A stretch of 64,000 nucleotides of DNA from Ascaris suum (taxonomy: Eukaryota; Nematoda; Chromadorea; Rhabditida; Ascarididae): assembly GCA_013433145.1 (NCBI GenBank), contig CM024187.1, positions 6,712,826 through 6,776,825 on the forward strand, written 5' to 3'. Under the pieces are notes generated by a model, which was not told the DNA's origin, ran no database searches, and worked only from the letters and a program-made list of their open reading frames with translations. A program made the translations under genes and the position numbers. Each line of letters opens with the position of its first letter. The first letter of the stretch is position 1. Shown piece by piece: positions 11,601 through 33,137 of the stretch.

Positions 11601-14482
11601 GGAATATTGTATTGCAACAAGAAAAATTATGGAAATGTGCAGAAGTTTTCTGCGCTTCCTTGGAAACTTGCAGGTCAGTCATTGGTATTCCATTTTGACA
11701 AAGATTTTTGAGAAGTTGTCAAAAGAAGCTAAGATGACGGGGCTTTCCAAGATGAAAAATGCTGATGAACCCGATAGTTACTCAATGTATCCATTTCCAC
11801 AACTGACAAGCTCGAAAATCCCTCTTGTTTGACTCAGTCTTTCAAAACGAACTATAAAAATTATTTGGCTGCGTCATACGTATGCCATAGCATTGAGAAA
11901 ATCAGTATATGGAAGCTAGTTTTCGCTTTGTTTAATGTCTTATAAGCACTCTATGAAGAGAACTTAACTCCTCAGTGTTCCCCTCTTTCGGTCGCCTACT
12001 CGAACGACGTTCCATGACCTGTCGCTTTCAAACATTCTGCTAATTTACATCTAGTAAACAATAAAGAAACATGAAAGTTTCTAATAAAAAATGCAAGCGG
12101 CTCATCGGCATAGGCACTCACTGCTCTCTCGGCTAACAACATCTGCGAAGGAACAGGTTAAGCCAATAAATTAATATATGGGTACAAGAAAAGGGGACAG
12201 AGCGCAACCACTTAGCAAGGGAACTTCCCGTTTTAAGCATTAAAAAAGTGCTCACGAAACTTTTCAAACGAATTTTCTTGCAGCAATGGAACGTTCTCTA
12301 TGTGGTTTAGTCGCACGCTTAGACTCCATGCCACCTATTTGGAAACTGCATTACTCTAGAAAGACCCGGGTTAGGAACTGAGATATATTCTGTCTCTTTT
12401 GCATTAAAATTGCTATTCAGCATCATGAAGAGTATCTATAATAGAAAAAGCAATATAACTGCCGAACCGGATGAACGACCTCTTTTCGCCAACACAAATC
12501 GCCTTAAGGCTAGTGCAGAAATCTTTCATGACAATCAAAATGCGGTCTAAAAATTGCAATCCTTCATCCTTATTCTTATCAAAATAACAAAATCGCGCGG
12601 CACGACATAAATTTATCCTACAACACGTTTAGGAAAGTTCACACAGATTAGTAAAACAGGAAATGGCAACCAAATGGAATGAGGTAAGGGAAATGATGTT
12701 GACTTTGAAGGCATCAACACAGTAGTGAGAAAGAAGGAAAAGTATAGCGAAGATGGAAAGAAGGGGTGCAGCGAGGTAGCCATAAATATGTTTTGAATGT
12801 TCACAAAACATCAACTTGATCGAGGAAGTGCAGTTTATTATACTTCAGATTATTAGATATGCGATAACAAGCTGTGATCACCATAGGCAGCTAGCCAATA
12901 CAGTACAAAAATCCTTTAAAGTGGCAGCACATAAAAATTACTTCTGCGAGGGAAGAGACGTAGAGCGAAGTAGAAGTTCGCATTTACGTTCGGCCACCCA
13001 AATAGAATGACCAAGTTCCGAATCGACAACTGTTCACCACAATCAGCACTCAGCTGTTGTCGGCTGATCAAGTCTCAGCTAATCCTTCAGCTTCATTCTC
13101 TCTTGCAGCTCACTTCTAACGTCGAAAACACCAAAGCCATTGTGTATCTAATGATCGCTCAAAACTGCTTTTGAAAAATCAGACAGCTCCGCTTTATCTC
13201 TTGTTGTAGTGCGATGACGCGTCAGGTGAACAATTTTAAACAACTAAGTGATATGCCACAATAGCGCAACGTCGACTTGAGCACAGCTAACTAAACTGTT
13301 GTACAGCGTGAGTGCGACTGAAACAATAGTTAAGGTTCATATAAAAGCGGAAAACTGAATGACCAGCAATTGGCGAAGTGTTGTATTGATGGGAACAATG
13401 ACCAACCGAAAAGTTCGACGACAGTGATTAATGAATGATGCGCAGTTTCTATGATGGAATTTGCTTCAAACGACTACCAGCATTTGTTGTGCAAAAGTAA
13501 TGACTCAAAGGTAAGTATTTTCACAAAGCAGAAGCAAAATATGCTTCTACTAAATGGAGATATCATCTCCAACAGATCACATTAAAACGCCCACTAAGAT
13601 GAGACAGTTGTAAACAACCTCTTCCGCAAAGCTTTCTTCAACTAATGCCCATTTCCCTAATTCATACCTGGACAAAACACTTCCACTCCCAAAACTCTCG
13701 CCTGAAATTGCTTCAACACATTCAACTGATATGTAAACAAAACATTGCGCAAGATGAACGTATGAAGGTATAGCAAGATTGGATTAAGATGGAAAAAGTG
13801 GAAGCAAGAAGGGCAATAATAATTTGTCATCATATGTTTGCTAGCATGGAACGGTGCAGAGGATAGATTAGAATCATAGGGGAGTACCGTAATGGATAAG
13901 TGCCGTACTCGGGCATCGGAACATCGAAGTTCGAGTTCTGGCTTCACTCTGCTCTTTTCACTTCTATCTCTCCCAGTAAAGAAACTTTCAGAAAGCAGGA
14001 AAACAGTGCAGCTCCCGACGAAGAGGATTTAGACAGATTTCTGGGAATATTTCAACACAAGTTTTGTAGTAACATTAAAAAAAATTCTGTTCTCATTCAG
14101 GAAGCAAATATACAATATAAACATGTCGCAACAGCAATAAAGAAACTCCATCGTTGCACTGGAAACTTAATCGGAATATTGGAAACAACAAAACATCACA
14201 ATTCAAGGAATCTTCTTAAAGCAAACATCTTTAGGACGTTGCCCCATTATTCTAATGTGTAAAAATACAAAGAAACGGAATTGGGTAGTTGTAAACACTC
14301 TCTTAACAAAAATACCTGTAAGGATCATAGGTGGACAGCGCATGGGTGGATGAATAGTCACCGAGTGGAGCAGGCTGCGGGGCGAACGGGGTCAACGTCG
14401 TGATATCCGGCGCCGCAGTAAGCCTTGCCTGCGGCTGTGTGTAGCCATACAGTGGATCATATTGACACCCATCCGGATTCAT
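2490..14482 (-). CDS. hlh-1: MyoD-family bHLH myogenic transcription factor (six exons)
   Basis: Nuclear transcription factor that binds E-boxes (CANNTG) as a bHLH dimer and drives body-wall muscle fate. Exons on the minus strand: 14316-14482, 10844-11025, 8889-8924, 7025-7140, 6227-6361, 2490-2669. They sum to 816 nt in frame, giving about 271 residues, somewhat shorter than C. elegans HLH-1. The diagnostic part is the basic region with [17 protein letters not shown] (about residues 135-151), the loop with [10 protein letters not shown], and helix 2 with [10 protein letters not shown]. These are near-identical to the myogenic family, including the Ala-Thr of the basic region. The N-terminus carries an acidic/aromatic [14 protein letters not shown] stretch and Tyr/Ser/Pro-rich sequence; the C-terminus is Ser/Glu-rich. 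Introns are 1.7-3.6 kb. Exons 4 and 5 are certain, 1 and 2 likely, 3 and 6 inferred from splice consensus and phase. Confidence 0.92.
2670..6226. other. hlh-1 intron 5
   Basis: 3.6 kb between helix 2 and the proposed C-terminal exon. Holds short ORFs only. An antisense 70-codon frame at 2697-2909 has a protein-like composition but no ATG at its start and no recognised family. Missing exons here cannot be excluded. Confidence 0.5.
6227..6361 (-). CDS. hlh-1: hlh-1 exon 5: helix 2
   Basis: Acceptor TTGTTTAG is followed by [19 protein letters not shown] (helix 2, the dimerisation face), then a Lys/Met/Gln-rich linker ending EGDTQEYV at donor GTC|GTAAGT. Exactly 45 codons, phase 0 at both ends, continuous with exon 4. 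Confidence 0.96.
7025..7140 (-). CDS. hlh-1: hlh-1 exon 4: basic region, helix 1 and loop
   Basis: After acceptor TTTTGCAG the exon encodes [20 protein letters not shown] and then helix 1 and loop residues [18 protein letters not shown], ending at donor CCCAAG|GTAAAC in phase 0. The Glu of MRERRR and the flanking Arg residues are the E-box-contacting residues, and the Ala-Thr pair is the myogenic code. This exon alone identifies the gene family. Confidence 0.97.
8889..8924 (-). CDS. hlh-1: hlh-1 exon 3 (36-bp mini-exon, inferred)
   Basis: Acceptor TTTTGCAG at 8930-8925 is followed by an open frame in the required phase, reading [12 protein letters not shown] near-perfect donor A|GTGAGT ends the exon in phase 1, which joins the TG at the start of the bHLH exon. 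An alternative donor 10 nt further on (G|GTGAAA) gives a different phase, and the frame stays open to about 8755, so the 3' boundary is not settled. Its His/Val-Ala-Pro-like content recalls the short conserved stretch ahead of the basic region in MyoD proteins. Confidence 0.45.
10844..11025 (-). CDS. hlh-1: hlh-1 exon 2
   Basis: Acceptor TTTACAG|G and donor C|GTACGT frame 60 codons. The product begins [13 protein letters not shown], continues with a Ser/Phe-rich stretch and an acidic segment, and ends near [12 protein letters not shown]. This resembles the second part of the nematode HLH-1 N-terminal domain. Phases fit exon 1 (phase 2) and exon 3 (phase 1). Confidence 0.78.
13880..13950 (+). 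other. tRNA-like sequence (possible tRNA-derived SINE relic)
   Basis: Contains TAATGGATAAGTGC, like a tRNA D-arm/A box, and 32 bases later AAGTTCGAGTTCTGG, like a T-arm/B box. Spacing fits a tRNA of about 72 nt, but I could not fold a complete acceptor or anticodon stem, so it is at best a decayed tRNA or tRNA-derived element. It lies in hlh-1 intron 1. Confidence 0.3.
14316..14482 (-). CDS. hlh-1: hlh-1 exon 1 (start codon)
   Basis: The ATG at 14482-14480 opens 55 codons plus two bases and ends at donor CAG|GTATTT. It encodes a Tyr/Pro/Thr-rich N-terminus containing [15 protein letters not shown], like the transactivation N-terminus of nematode HLH-1. The phase-2 end (AG) joins the G at the start of exon 2 to make Arg. 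An in-frame stop lies 13-15 nt upstream of the ATG, fixing this as the first possible Met in the exon. Confidence 0.82.
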
Positions 14483-14496
14483 TTGAAATACTCTTT
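14482..14496 (-). promoter_or_regulatory. Probable spliced-leader acceptor and 5' UTR of hlh-1
   Basis: On the minus strand CCATTGCAG sits about 14 nt before the hlh-1 ATG with no upstream coding continuation in frame. A 3' splice site this close to a start codon is typical of nematode SL1 trans-splicing. Inference from position only. Confidence 0.4.
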
Positions 14497-16029
14497 ACTG
14501 CAATGGTCATTCTAGTGAAGTCAAATGTCAGTGAATGCGGTTATTGCACCTTAAGCCACGGAATTTTGACTGCTTTCAGAGACTTTAGGTTTAAAAGCTG
14601 TCTATTACAGAAGTTGAAACGCAGCAGCATTTTCAGTCTCAACGCTGCCTTGTGCCTTTCAAAGAAGTTTCAGCTGTATTTGTGCCTTTCAGAAAAACCA
14701 CTCATAATCCGCACTCTTCCACTCAACAGTAGTTGTATTCTGACGAGTTAAAAAACAGTCAATCGCCTCGGCGAATCTTACAAATTTTAGCTTTGCACGT
14801 TCTCATCTACAACTACGAATTTAATCACTATAAGGTCATAAACTATAGAAAACGGGGAGCCCGCAATCAACAAATCTAAATGATGACACGAGTTCTGAAG
14901 CCACTTGAAACTTAAAAGATCATCGGACTTTTGCAATTTGATAAGTCTTCTCTATTCGCTAGGATTAAATCTTAAAATTTTTCGGATTGCGTGAATAAAA
15001 AGTGAGTGTGTATTAAACCGCAGCTACTCGTTCTTGAGGTAACTCTTGATGAGACGAGTTACGTTCCGAATTCCGCGCCCCTTCATGAGTTTTCTTATTG
15101 GCAATAACTCCTATGCAATGCCATGAGCTACCTTACCAATTCGAATCAGCCCCCAACATCGTTAAAATTCCACCAGTTTGAAATTACTTCTCTACCCTCT
15201 CACGTCCACCTCCTTACTCCTCATCTTCCAAAAAACTCCTGACACTAGTGCTGTGTCTACTCTTGGCCACGGCTCAGAAAAATACCTTGATTACTTATGT
15301 GGGGAATCGCACACACTATTGTTACATGACGTTACAATTTTAGGCATAAAACAGCTCTCTTCTAAATTAACAGCAATTAATAAAGGTGAAGGGTTTAATC
15401 CGCGGCAATAGAAATTTTTGAAAATTCACTCACTTATTCCACTTCCTCGGAGCACTCGCGAGCGCTTATGAGTAAACTAACAATCACTTGACGTGCTCGA
15501 GAAGCAAGCTCGAGCTAATTAAGAGGCTCCTCTCTGAATTCATCGTGGATTTGGATCGAAAGAATTTGAGAGCAGATATCTACTTAACCATTTTTTGCCT
15601 CCCAAACAGCTCCTTATAGCCATCGTTAGTACTTTTAATGCATGCCCCCGCTTGCATAATTTTTCGTCAGCGTTTCGCTTCCCAGTGGAACTGGCGGCAA
15701 CTACAAAAGCTGCAAGACGATCTCCGCCTTTCCCCGAAGGCAGGCCAATTCCTGCAACAGGGGAAACTATCTTGTCAAAAGATATAAACTTCGTAGCGGT
15801 AAGCATAAAACAATGGAAATTACTGAAATTGGCCACTAATTTTGCAGTTGATGGGATGCTGAATTGGACTACGATAATGCACAATTGCACGATGGGACTG
15901 TTCAATGGTTCTTTTCACTCGGGTGGCAATTGGCCGTTCTGAGGCACACCAATGTTTTGTGTCTTGGTGCATGCTCTCAGCTAAACACGGAGGCACAAGC
16001 CTTGCCGAGATAGCCGGCCGCAGGGGACT

Positions 16030-16310
16030 GCAGGCCAACTGTTTTATAAAGTAGATATGCCAGCAGGAGCTTACCTTCCTTCCGCGGAGTCGAGCGAAAC
16101 TCCGTCGTCAGCTGCGCCCGGCGCAAAAGAAAAACGTCCGCCAACTGACTCGCCGACTAGTGCACCAACTGTTGCTCTACGGTATGTACGCGAGCCTACC
16201 CTGAGTCGATGTTGGAACAGACAAGCAGGCGGCGAGAGCAGTTCTAGACAGAGAGCCAAAGACAGGCGAATCCAAGCTCTCCCATCGACGACTAAATCCT
16301 CCAATCCCTT
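16030..16310. other. GC-rich island with strong donor sites on both strands
   Basis: Markedly richer in G+C and CpG than its surroundings. The plus strand has ATG CCA GCA at 16057 followed by a Ser/Pro-rich frame ending at CG|GTATGT near 16182. The minus strand has CAACAG acceptor-like and GAAG|GTAAGC donor-like sites enclosing an open frame (about 16075-16172). The minus version would suit an upstream non-coding or alternative 5' exon of hlh-1, 1.6 kb away. Neither is established. Confidence 0.25.
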
Positions 16311-17858
16311 TGAGCTTACATCATTTAAAATAGATGAGTGAAGTCTTGCAATTGTTAAGAAACAACTTTGGCCATAGCCTACTCGAGGCAGTATTCTTTA
16401 CAAGGAACTTGCCTTTGCTCTTAATCTTTAACGTCTTCATTTCGGTACGTAAATAAATTTGCAAGTGTAAATGGCCTACTCATCCTTCTGCAAAATCAAC
16501 ATGCAAATGCGAAGGAGGCTGGCATTGAAAGCACTTCAAAAAGCAGGCAAATCAGCTTGTGAACAAAAGCCTTGTTTTTTATCATTTTCAAGGCGAACGG
16601 GAGTTCTGTGAATTTGGTTTTGGTGTTGCGGCCATTTCACTGTGTTCACTATTATAGGCAGTTTCGTGACTATAATGATTTTGCATTAACGTCATCGGAA
16701 TCCTCCAAAAGTTGCTGTTTGCAGTCCGATTCATCTGATTTCTGCAACGTTCACTTCCAACCCTTCCGCTTTTAAGCATTCCTTTAGCACAGACAGTTAT
16801 GAGTCATTCAAAAGCGGTTTATTAAACTCGCTTGCATTTTTGCTTGCAAACGCGCATTATGGTAATCTGTGCCGTTGTATGTGAGTTTCTAAGTGTGTGT
16901 GCATGTATGCACCTGTAGCTTCCATTCGAGAGCGGCTAGAAGCTAGAGTTACAAAATTTGGTGGGTGCAGTGTGCATATGTTAGAGGCAAATATCGTATG
17001 TCTTATTTCGGACCGATTCACCAAACTTCAAAGGAGATATTGGCGTATAAATATAAGATCTTGCAAATATGTACACCATCGGTTTTCGAACTTACGTCGG
17101 TTTCGACGCAGCAAAGCAAATCTTTCGTAAGGGATTCAATTAACATATGAAGCCATCATTTAACATATCATTATTTTATAGCGAACTGTGAAGTTCTTAT
17201 GGCGCTAGTTCCTCTTTCATGCTTTTGAGTTTATTTGCAATTCATACGTGTAATGGACTGGACCTTATAGGTGCCTGGCTAACTGGCTTCTACTTTTTGG
17301 TGAAATATTTGATACAACTTTCGCAAAATTCCCGTCTCAAACTTGCCTTTATATGGGCCTTCCTCTCATATTTAGCGGACATTTCAAACTCCTATTTTTT
17401 CTAATGGGTGAAAGAAGTGAACGAATGGATGGGAGGCTCGATTTGCTGTTCGAAAATTAATCTAATAGCAAATAATGTAAATAAAAGTAATTAATCCATG
17501 GGCTATGGGCACTGTCGCGTCTGTTTCAGTTGCTGCTGAGGGGTGTGTTTGCCCAGCGAGCAAGAGAGAAAAGGAGTCAATATAGTTTAATATGCCTCAG
17601 GTTTATCGTGATGACGGCCGTCTGATGAATATTAGCAAAACTTAATTCAGTTGTGTGCGGCAAGTATTTCTTTACTATAATCACAAATAAATGTGTGGGT
17701 CATTACCGAGCCATTTCCCTTACAGAGAGCGTAATGCATATGTTGAAGATGACAGTTTTGTTTCAGCCGTAACTTGATGCGTTATTTGTGGTTAAACTTT
17801 TCATTTCTCTGTATAATTGAAAGGCAGCGTTTCTTGACTTAAGCCATTCGTTCCACTC

Positions 17859-17882
17859 CTCACCTCAGTTAACTGAGGTGAG
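17859..17882. repeat. Perfect 24-bp palindrome
   Basis: CTCACCTCAGTT followed directly by its reverse complement AACTGAGGTGAG, no spacer, centred on GTTAAC between 17870 and 17871. Intergenic. Confidence 0.97.
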
Positions 17883-20800
17883 AAATGGGGTTGCCGGATT
17901 ATCAAAAAAGAAAATAATTTAGGTAAAATCCGGGGAACTTGCTCGGATTCACCGTCTGCAAGTAAGGTGTTGAGAGACCGCACACGTCGCGAAGCATATC
18001 GCACGCAGAGTTACGTCTAACACACTTGCACCAGCTGAACAAGCAATTTATTACTGCTCTGTACGTAGTGGACTTATAGCAGAGTTACTTCTAATATATT
18101 CTTGCTTATGCAACATATTATGTGGTAACTGATCAACAGTTCATGATCCGGGACGATCTGCAAGCAAGTGACCAGTACTTACTGAGCCTTAAGCTATGTG
18201 ACAACATTCTAAGACGGATGCAGTGCAAACCATCAGTAGCTGTTATATGCTTCTGTGATTTGTGATTCCGCGAATGTTTGTGCTAGCTGTTCCGGTTCAA
18301 TATTCGATGAAATTTCATGGAAATATAGATTTAAGACGATATACTATCGTTGCCGTATTGTTGCGCTATTCAATGCGGTTAAAACTATACTGAATGATCG
18401 AATCTCATTAAAGGAGATATTGTATTTCACATAGTGAGGCGATACTTTGGCAAGCGGTTTCACAGAAGAGATTTGAGCCACTGACCGAGCTGCTAGCGAA
18501 TATGACCGCAGATCGGGTTTCTTTTAAGAAACGCCGCATTGCTCAGATGTGTTCGCACTTCTCCTCTACTTCGTACTCTTGTGATTTGTCAATTAAATAC
18601 GAGCGTTATCTCGAGAATGTTGCTAGAATAGACAGGCAAGCTGCGTCTAAGAACTGCGCATAACCTCAAAGGAAATTTGTAAGGGATTGTGCCCTGTTTG
18701 TAATTTTCTGAAGAGCATAAAAGAGTTGCCAACTGTGGCCAACAGCTGAAGAAAGAAAATGCAGACGCTTTCACTCTATATTCACCACTTGCACATAAAA
18801 GACTGCTGCAGCGACGCTTTCTTAAAAAGGTCTGAAATAGTTCGCATAGAAGTTTCATTGTTCCATTTTCAACATCATTTGAATTTCGGGCAAAGAGATT
18901 TAAATATTCTTCACCTCAAGCAAATGGCTACTTTTAAATCCATCCAGTGCTGCTGTGGCCAAAGCACAATCGTAGCTAAAGGATTGGGGGTAGTTGCTTG
19001 AAGCTGATCACAGGTGACTTTGCCGCCAAAAAATGCTTTCAGATTTGTGACCCGTTGATTACACATCCGGTAGTGGGCCGGATATAAATCAAAACGTTCG
19101 TTAGTTCAATAGTCTCTGAGGCAGAGTTCGACTAGAGGTGAACTGCGACTATGGAATGATGATATTTTTAAAAATAACCTCTAAATTTATCTCCTAAATT
19201 GATGTTTTCCAACTAATCGGTGATCAGGAAATGAGGTGGTTTTGGTCAGAAAGGTTCTATAAAGCAGCTAGCGAACAAAAGAATGAGCCTAACAAATTTT
19301 AAATTGCTCATGAAAAAATCCATTGCAAACTTTTTTGTTGTGTTTAGCCGAAGCATTCAGCCAAGGGATAAAAGGATCATCAGAGCAGAGCCAATCTAAA
19401 AAAATAAAGTTGGGAGTCCTCTTAACAAATGAGGAAAATACAAAACACTGTCAAATTCAGTGAACTAGAAAGGGGTTCTTTTAATTTCATATGTAGCTGC
19501 CATTAAACTGTAACCTTGTAAGTCGAAACTTCTGAGTGTAGCTTGATGCTTCAATGCGCTTGTAGTGATATCCTTATTCTTTAAAAATCATTCCCTATCA
19601 ACTCCAGCCGACTCGTACGAACCCATTTTTATGCGTCTTAACAAATCTACTTCGCATAGACTCATTATAGCCAAGTCGTCACCTCTGTGCGTATGCATGT
19701 GTCTGTCCGGTAATTCCAACGTTAAGAGATTCGTACGGCCGGTCAAATAAGTTAACATATGACTGCTGTGCGTATTTTTTATTTTGCTGGCAATATTTGA
19801 ATTTATGAAGGGGATGGAGAAGCGGATATCGCGACAGCTCCTTCGGTTTATTTCTTCATTCGATCTATAAATTTTTACTACAGCGTTTATGTGTTCGACC
19901 TTTCCTGCCTTGTTCTCACTCATCGTCTTTCTTCCTTCTCCAGCTCATTTATTTCTTTCTCCACATGCTAATAAACTGTTGAACCGATATGCTGTCAGCT
20001 ACATCTTCAACGACGATAGCTATTCTTATGCTAAGCAAATGATATTCAGTGCACAAACTTATTGGGCATTTACAATAAATTGAGCTTGAAGCACTGCGGC
20101 GCTCTGGAAAACTTGTAGGATTGAGGATGTTATATCTGTAAACAAATCATGCGAATTATTTGCAGCAAGTCACAACTGTGCTAGCAACTGGGCTTAGGAG
20201 ACTAGTTAATGTCGATTTACTAACCACCGATGTTATAAGTTGCACATCCGACTGAAGGGAGGAAGTCTACTGCAAGAAGAATAGAGCTCACAATAAAGTC
20301 TTAGCTGCGGTGCTTTAAACTTCTGATTGTGAGGGTCTTAGCCACTGAAAAGATCTGTGTCGATGTTAACAAACGAAGGAGACGAACGCACAGCGCATCC
20401 GACCTCAGCGAGCAACGTTTTGCCAGCCTGGCGCCACCATTCGAAAGAAACTGTAAAGAGGCCAGAAAACGACGTGTTGAATTGCGTTGAGCTACTCGCA
20501 GCACTCGGCACCAGAGGGCGATTGTAAAAAGTTCGTTGAGTGTTGTAATTGGACTTGATTGCGTGTTGATTGACAGACACCGTCGGCTGTGCTCTGCTCG
20601 CCATTCCACCATTCGCCGCATCTCCACACCTCTAATCCGTTTCGAACACAGAGAGCCTCAAATCCCTTACCGCCAAGCTAGGGGACCCCGTTTCGGCTCC
20701 CTTTAGACCCGACACCGCTTTTACACTCTCAGTCTCGCATCAGCTTACCATGCGCGCAAGTTCGGCTAATGCTAATTTCCCGAAAGCATAGCGCATTGGC

Positions 20801-21496
20801 GATCATTCACAACTGTGATTTGGATTTGGACCATGTTTACGAAATCACAAGGTTAATAGAAACCCGTTCACATAAAGAGTGCTCTCATTTTTCTCAGGAA
20901 GTCACGCAATTCGGTTTGTTGCTTTAGGCCATTCTGCAATCCAACATCTGTTTTCCCGTGGTCCAATTCCAATTTATTTGTGAGCACGCCTCATTTCTTT
21001 TTTTCCAACAGCTAGATGATGAAATTTCACGTTGACATTACTGTCTATTCATCGCGTCATCGTACCCGACTATTTTTGTCATTCATCATATAAAAATCAC
21101 TCAATGTTGCGGGACTTTGCTAGTATCGAACGCAGAAGGGGGTTACAATAACCTTTGTCGTTGATAATGACAAAGTGTACAAATGTCAGGCAACAATTTG
21201 GGGAGGATCTGCATAAAATCGGACAAAACTCTCGTTGTAAAGAAAGCAACGACGTGATGAAAGAAGCGAATGAAAAATTGAGCCTGAACAGTGGAAAATA
21301 ATCGAAAAAATTAGTCCCAAAATTTATTTGAACGCAAGACCAATGAATTTTTCTGTCTCGTTTAAGAAAAAAAGAAAGGAAATTGAGAATGACAGCTTTG
21401 AAATAATTGGAATTTACAATGGCTGCAAGATTTGCGATGCGATGACCATAACGTGCTGATCGTGTTTCGACCAATGACACCAAGTGTTCGTTGCAG

Positions 21497-21632
21497 TAAC
21501 GAAGAAATTCTCTCACGTAAAAGAGTTACCGAAACAGCTGATCATATAAGAACTGAGTTGATTTTAAATGAGCACAAATATGCGAGATGGAAGGACAATC
21601 CATTCAATCTGAACCTCCTCCAGGCACTCAAG
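21497..21632 (+). CDS. Unrecognised possible internal exon
   Basis: Bounded by acceptor TCGTTGCAG and donor AAG|GTGCGT, 45 codons, phase 2 in and phase 0 out. Encodes a charged, helix-prone peptide (KRVTETADHIRTELILNEHK, then YARWKDNPFNLNLLQALK). No partner exon was found on either side and no family recognised. It may be a chance ORF. Confidence 0.22.
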
Positions 21633-22818
21633 GTGCGTTTAATCTCCAATTTTTTCTTCTTTATTGTATATTATGACGAACATAAAAAACAAGGTGCACA
21701 AACAGCGCTTCAAATATTTAGCATCAGTCATACTTTGAAGTGTTTACGTACGCCGAGCATCAGAAGCACCTATAAATATATTATGTACTGTTGTATTGCA
21801 TAGTGACCCTATTCAATGTGCCAACAATCGGTAAAAACCAACGAAAAGGTCTCGCTGTAGGAGGATAACATTTTATGGCTCGTCGAAATGCGCAACCACG
21901 TTCACAATTATCTCTCTGAAAATAGGAAGAAATTATCGTATAAAAACACAACTGAATTTCTTCTGAACTCCTAAAGCCTCACTATGACTCCAAGGAATAC
22001 AACCACTGGAGAATATACATCGCAAAATTCGTTGTGATTCGTCTTCTATTAAGAATTGCCGGAAATGGATTCTTGCTCCGCTATTGTATACATTTTGTAA
22101 AGTGTCAGATTTTAATAACATTGCGTCAACATCAAAAGATATTGTGGGTGACGAGCATGTGGCGACACAATAATATACGCAGTAAACCATCATGGATGAG
22201 CTCATCCCATCCCAATTCTCTCAAATAAATGGTTTGTAGTGGAACTCACAGGTCGATTCCGGGTTCTGGTTGCAAATCATTGAAACAAGTAGTAGGAGAA
22301 AAAAGACAAAGAGCGAGATAAGGAGAAAAGTCGGTCAGATAAGGAGGATTTTTTAGTCCAAAGAACTTGTTAGATGAGATAACAATAAGTCCAGAAATCC
22401 CAAATGGGCAAGGTCCATATGCGAAATTTTCCCAACTGTCAATTCCAAACACTACTTCCTAGTTTATTTTCGATTTGTGTTTTACTAATCAACCTCAAAG
22501 CAACAATGTAATACGATGGCGCTCCTTCGGTAAGAAAAACCCCTTTGGAAGCATCCACGTCAGCATTTTGCATTGTTGGCATCATCGAATTTGATCTCTC
22601 TCTTTGACCTCTGATCGAATGATTCTAGACACACATGGCAACCCTGAGACAACGCTTAAGTGACGACGAGGATGATTGCCGTTGAATTCAATTTGAGGAG
22701 ATTATTTGACATCGATGTATCGTACTTACCTGCCATTCCCACCGAATTTGAACATTTCGCAAAATTAAATGAGATCTCCGCATAGTATGCTTTAGCTCTT
22801 GAAAAGTGGAGAAGTTGA

Positions 22819-22824
22819 TTTATT
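22819..22824 (-). terminator. Polyadenylation signal AATAAA of the P450
   Basis: Perfect AATAAA on the minus strand about 145 nt downstream of the stop codon, with no competing copy noticed closer. Confidence 0.4.
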
Positions 22825-22969
22825 CAAGGATTGCTATTTGCTATTAAAGCTTTCGTGATGACTATGCTGAGGTAAGGGGCAACCACACTGACAAGAAAGC
22901 AAGAATGTGTTTTCAGGTGCGAGAGCCTGATACAATACTCCAGCGACAACAACGCGATTTATAAACACG

Positions 22970-33115
<10,146 letters not shown>

Positions 33116-33116
<1 letters not shown>

Positions 33117-33137
33117 ATTATGCCGATTCCGGCTCTT
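33116..33137 (-). promoter_or_regulatory. Probable spliced-leader acceptor and 5' UTR of the P450
   Basis: GTTTTTACAG on the minus strand lies 21 nt before the first ATG, a close match to the nematode acceptor consensus. Position and strength suggest SL trans-splicing. It could instead be a cis acceptor from an unseen upstream 5' UTR exon. Confidence 0.45.

Larger units (their letters stand above)
14497..22818. other. hlh-1 upstream / P450 downstream spacer
   Basis: 8.3 kb without an identifiable gene. Holds the GC-rich island at 16.1 kb, the 24-bp palindrome at 17.87 kb, a second GC-richer patch at 20.3-20.75 kb with an open minus-strand frame starting MASRAQPTVSVNQ (20604) that I could not place, and the possible exon at 21.5 kb. 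The part nearest 14.5 kb should contain hlh-1 promoter and enhancers; no specific element is claimed. Confidence 0.5.
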
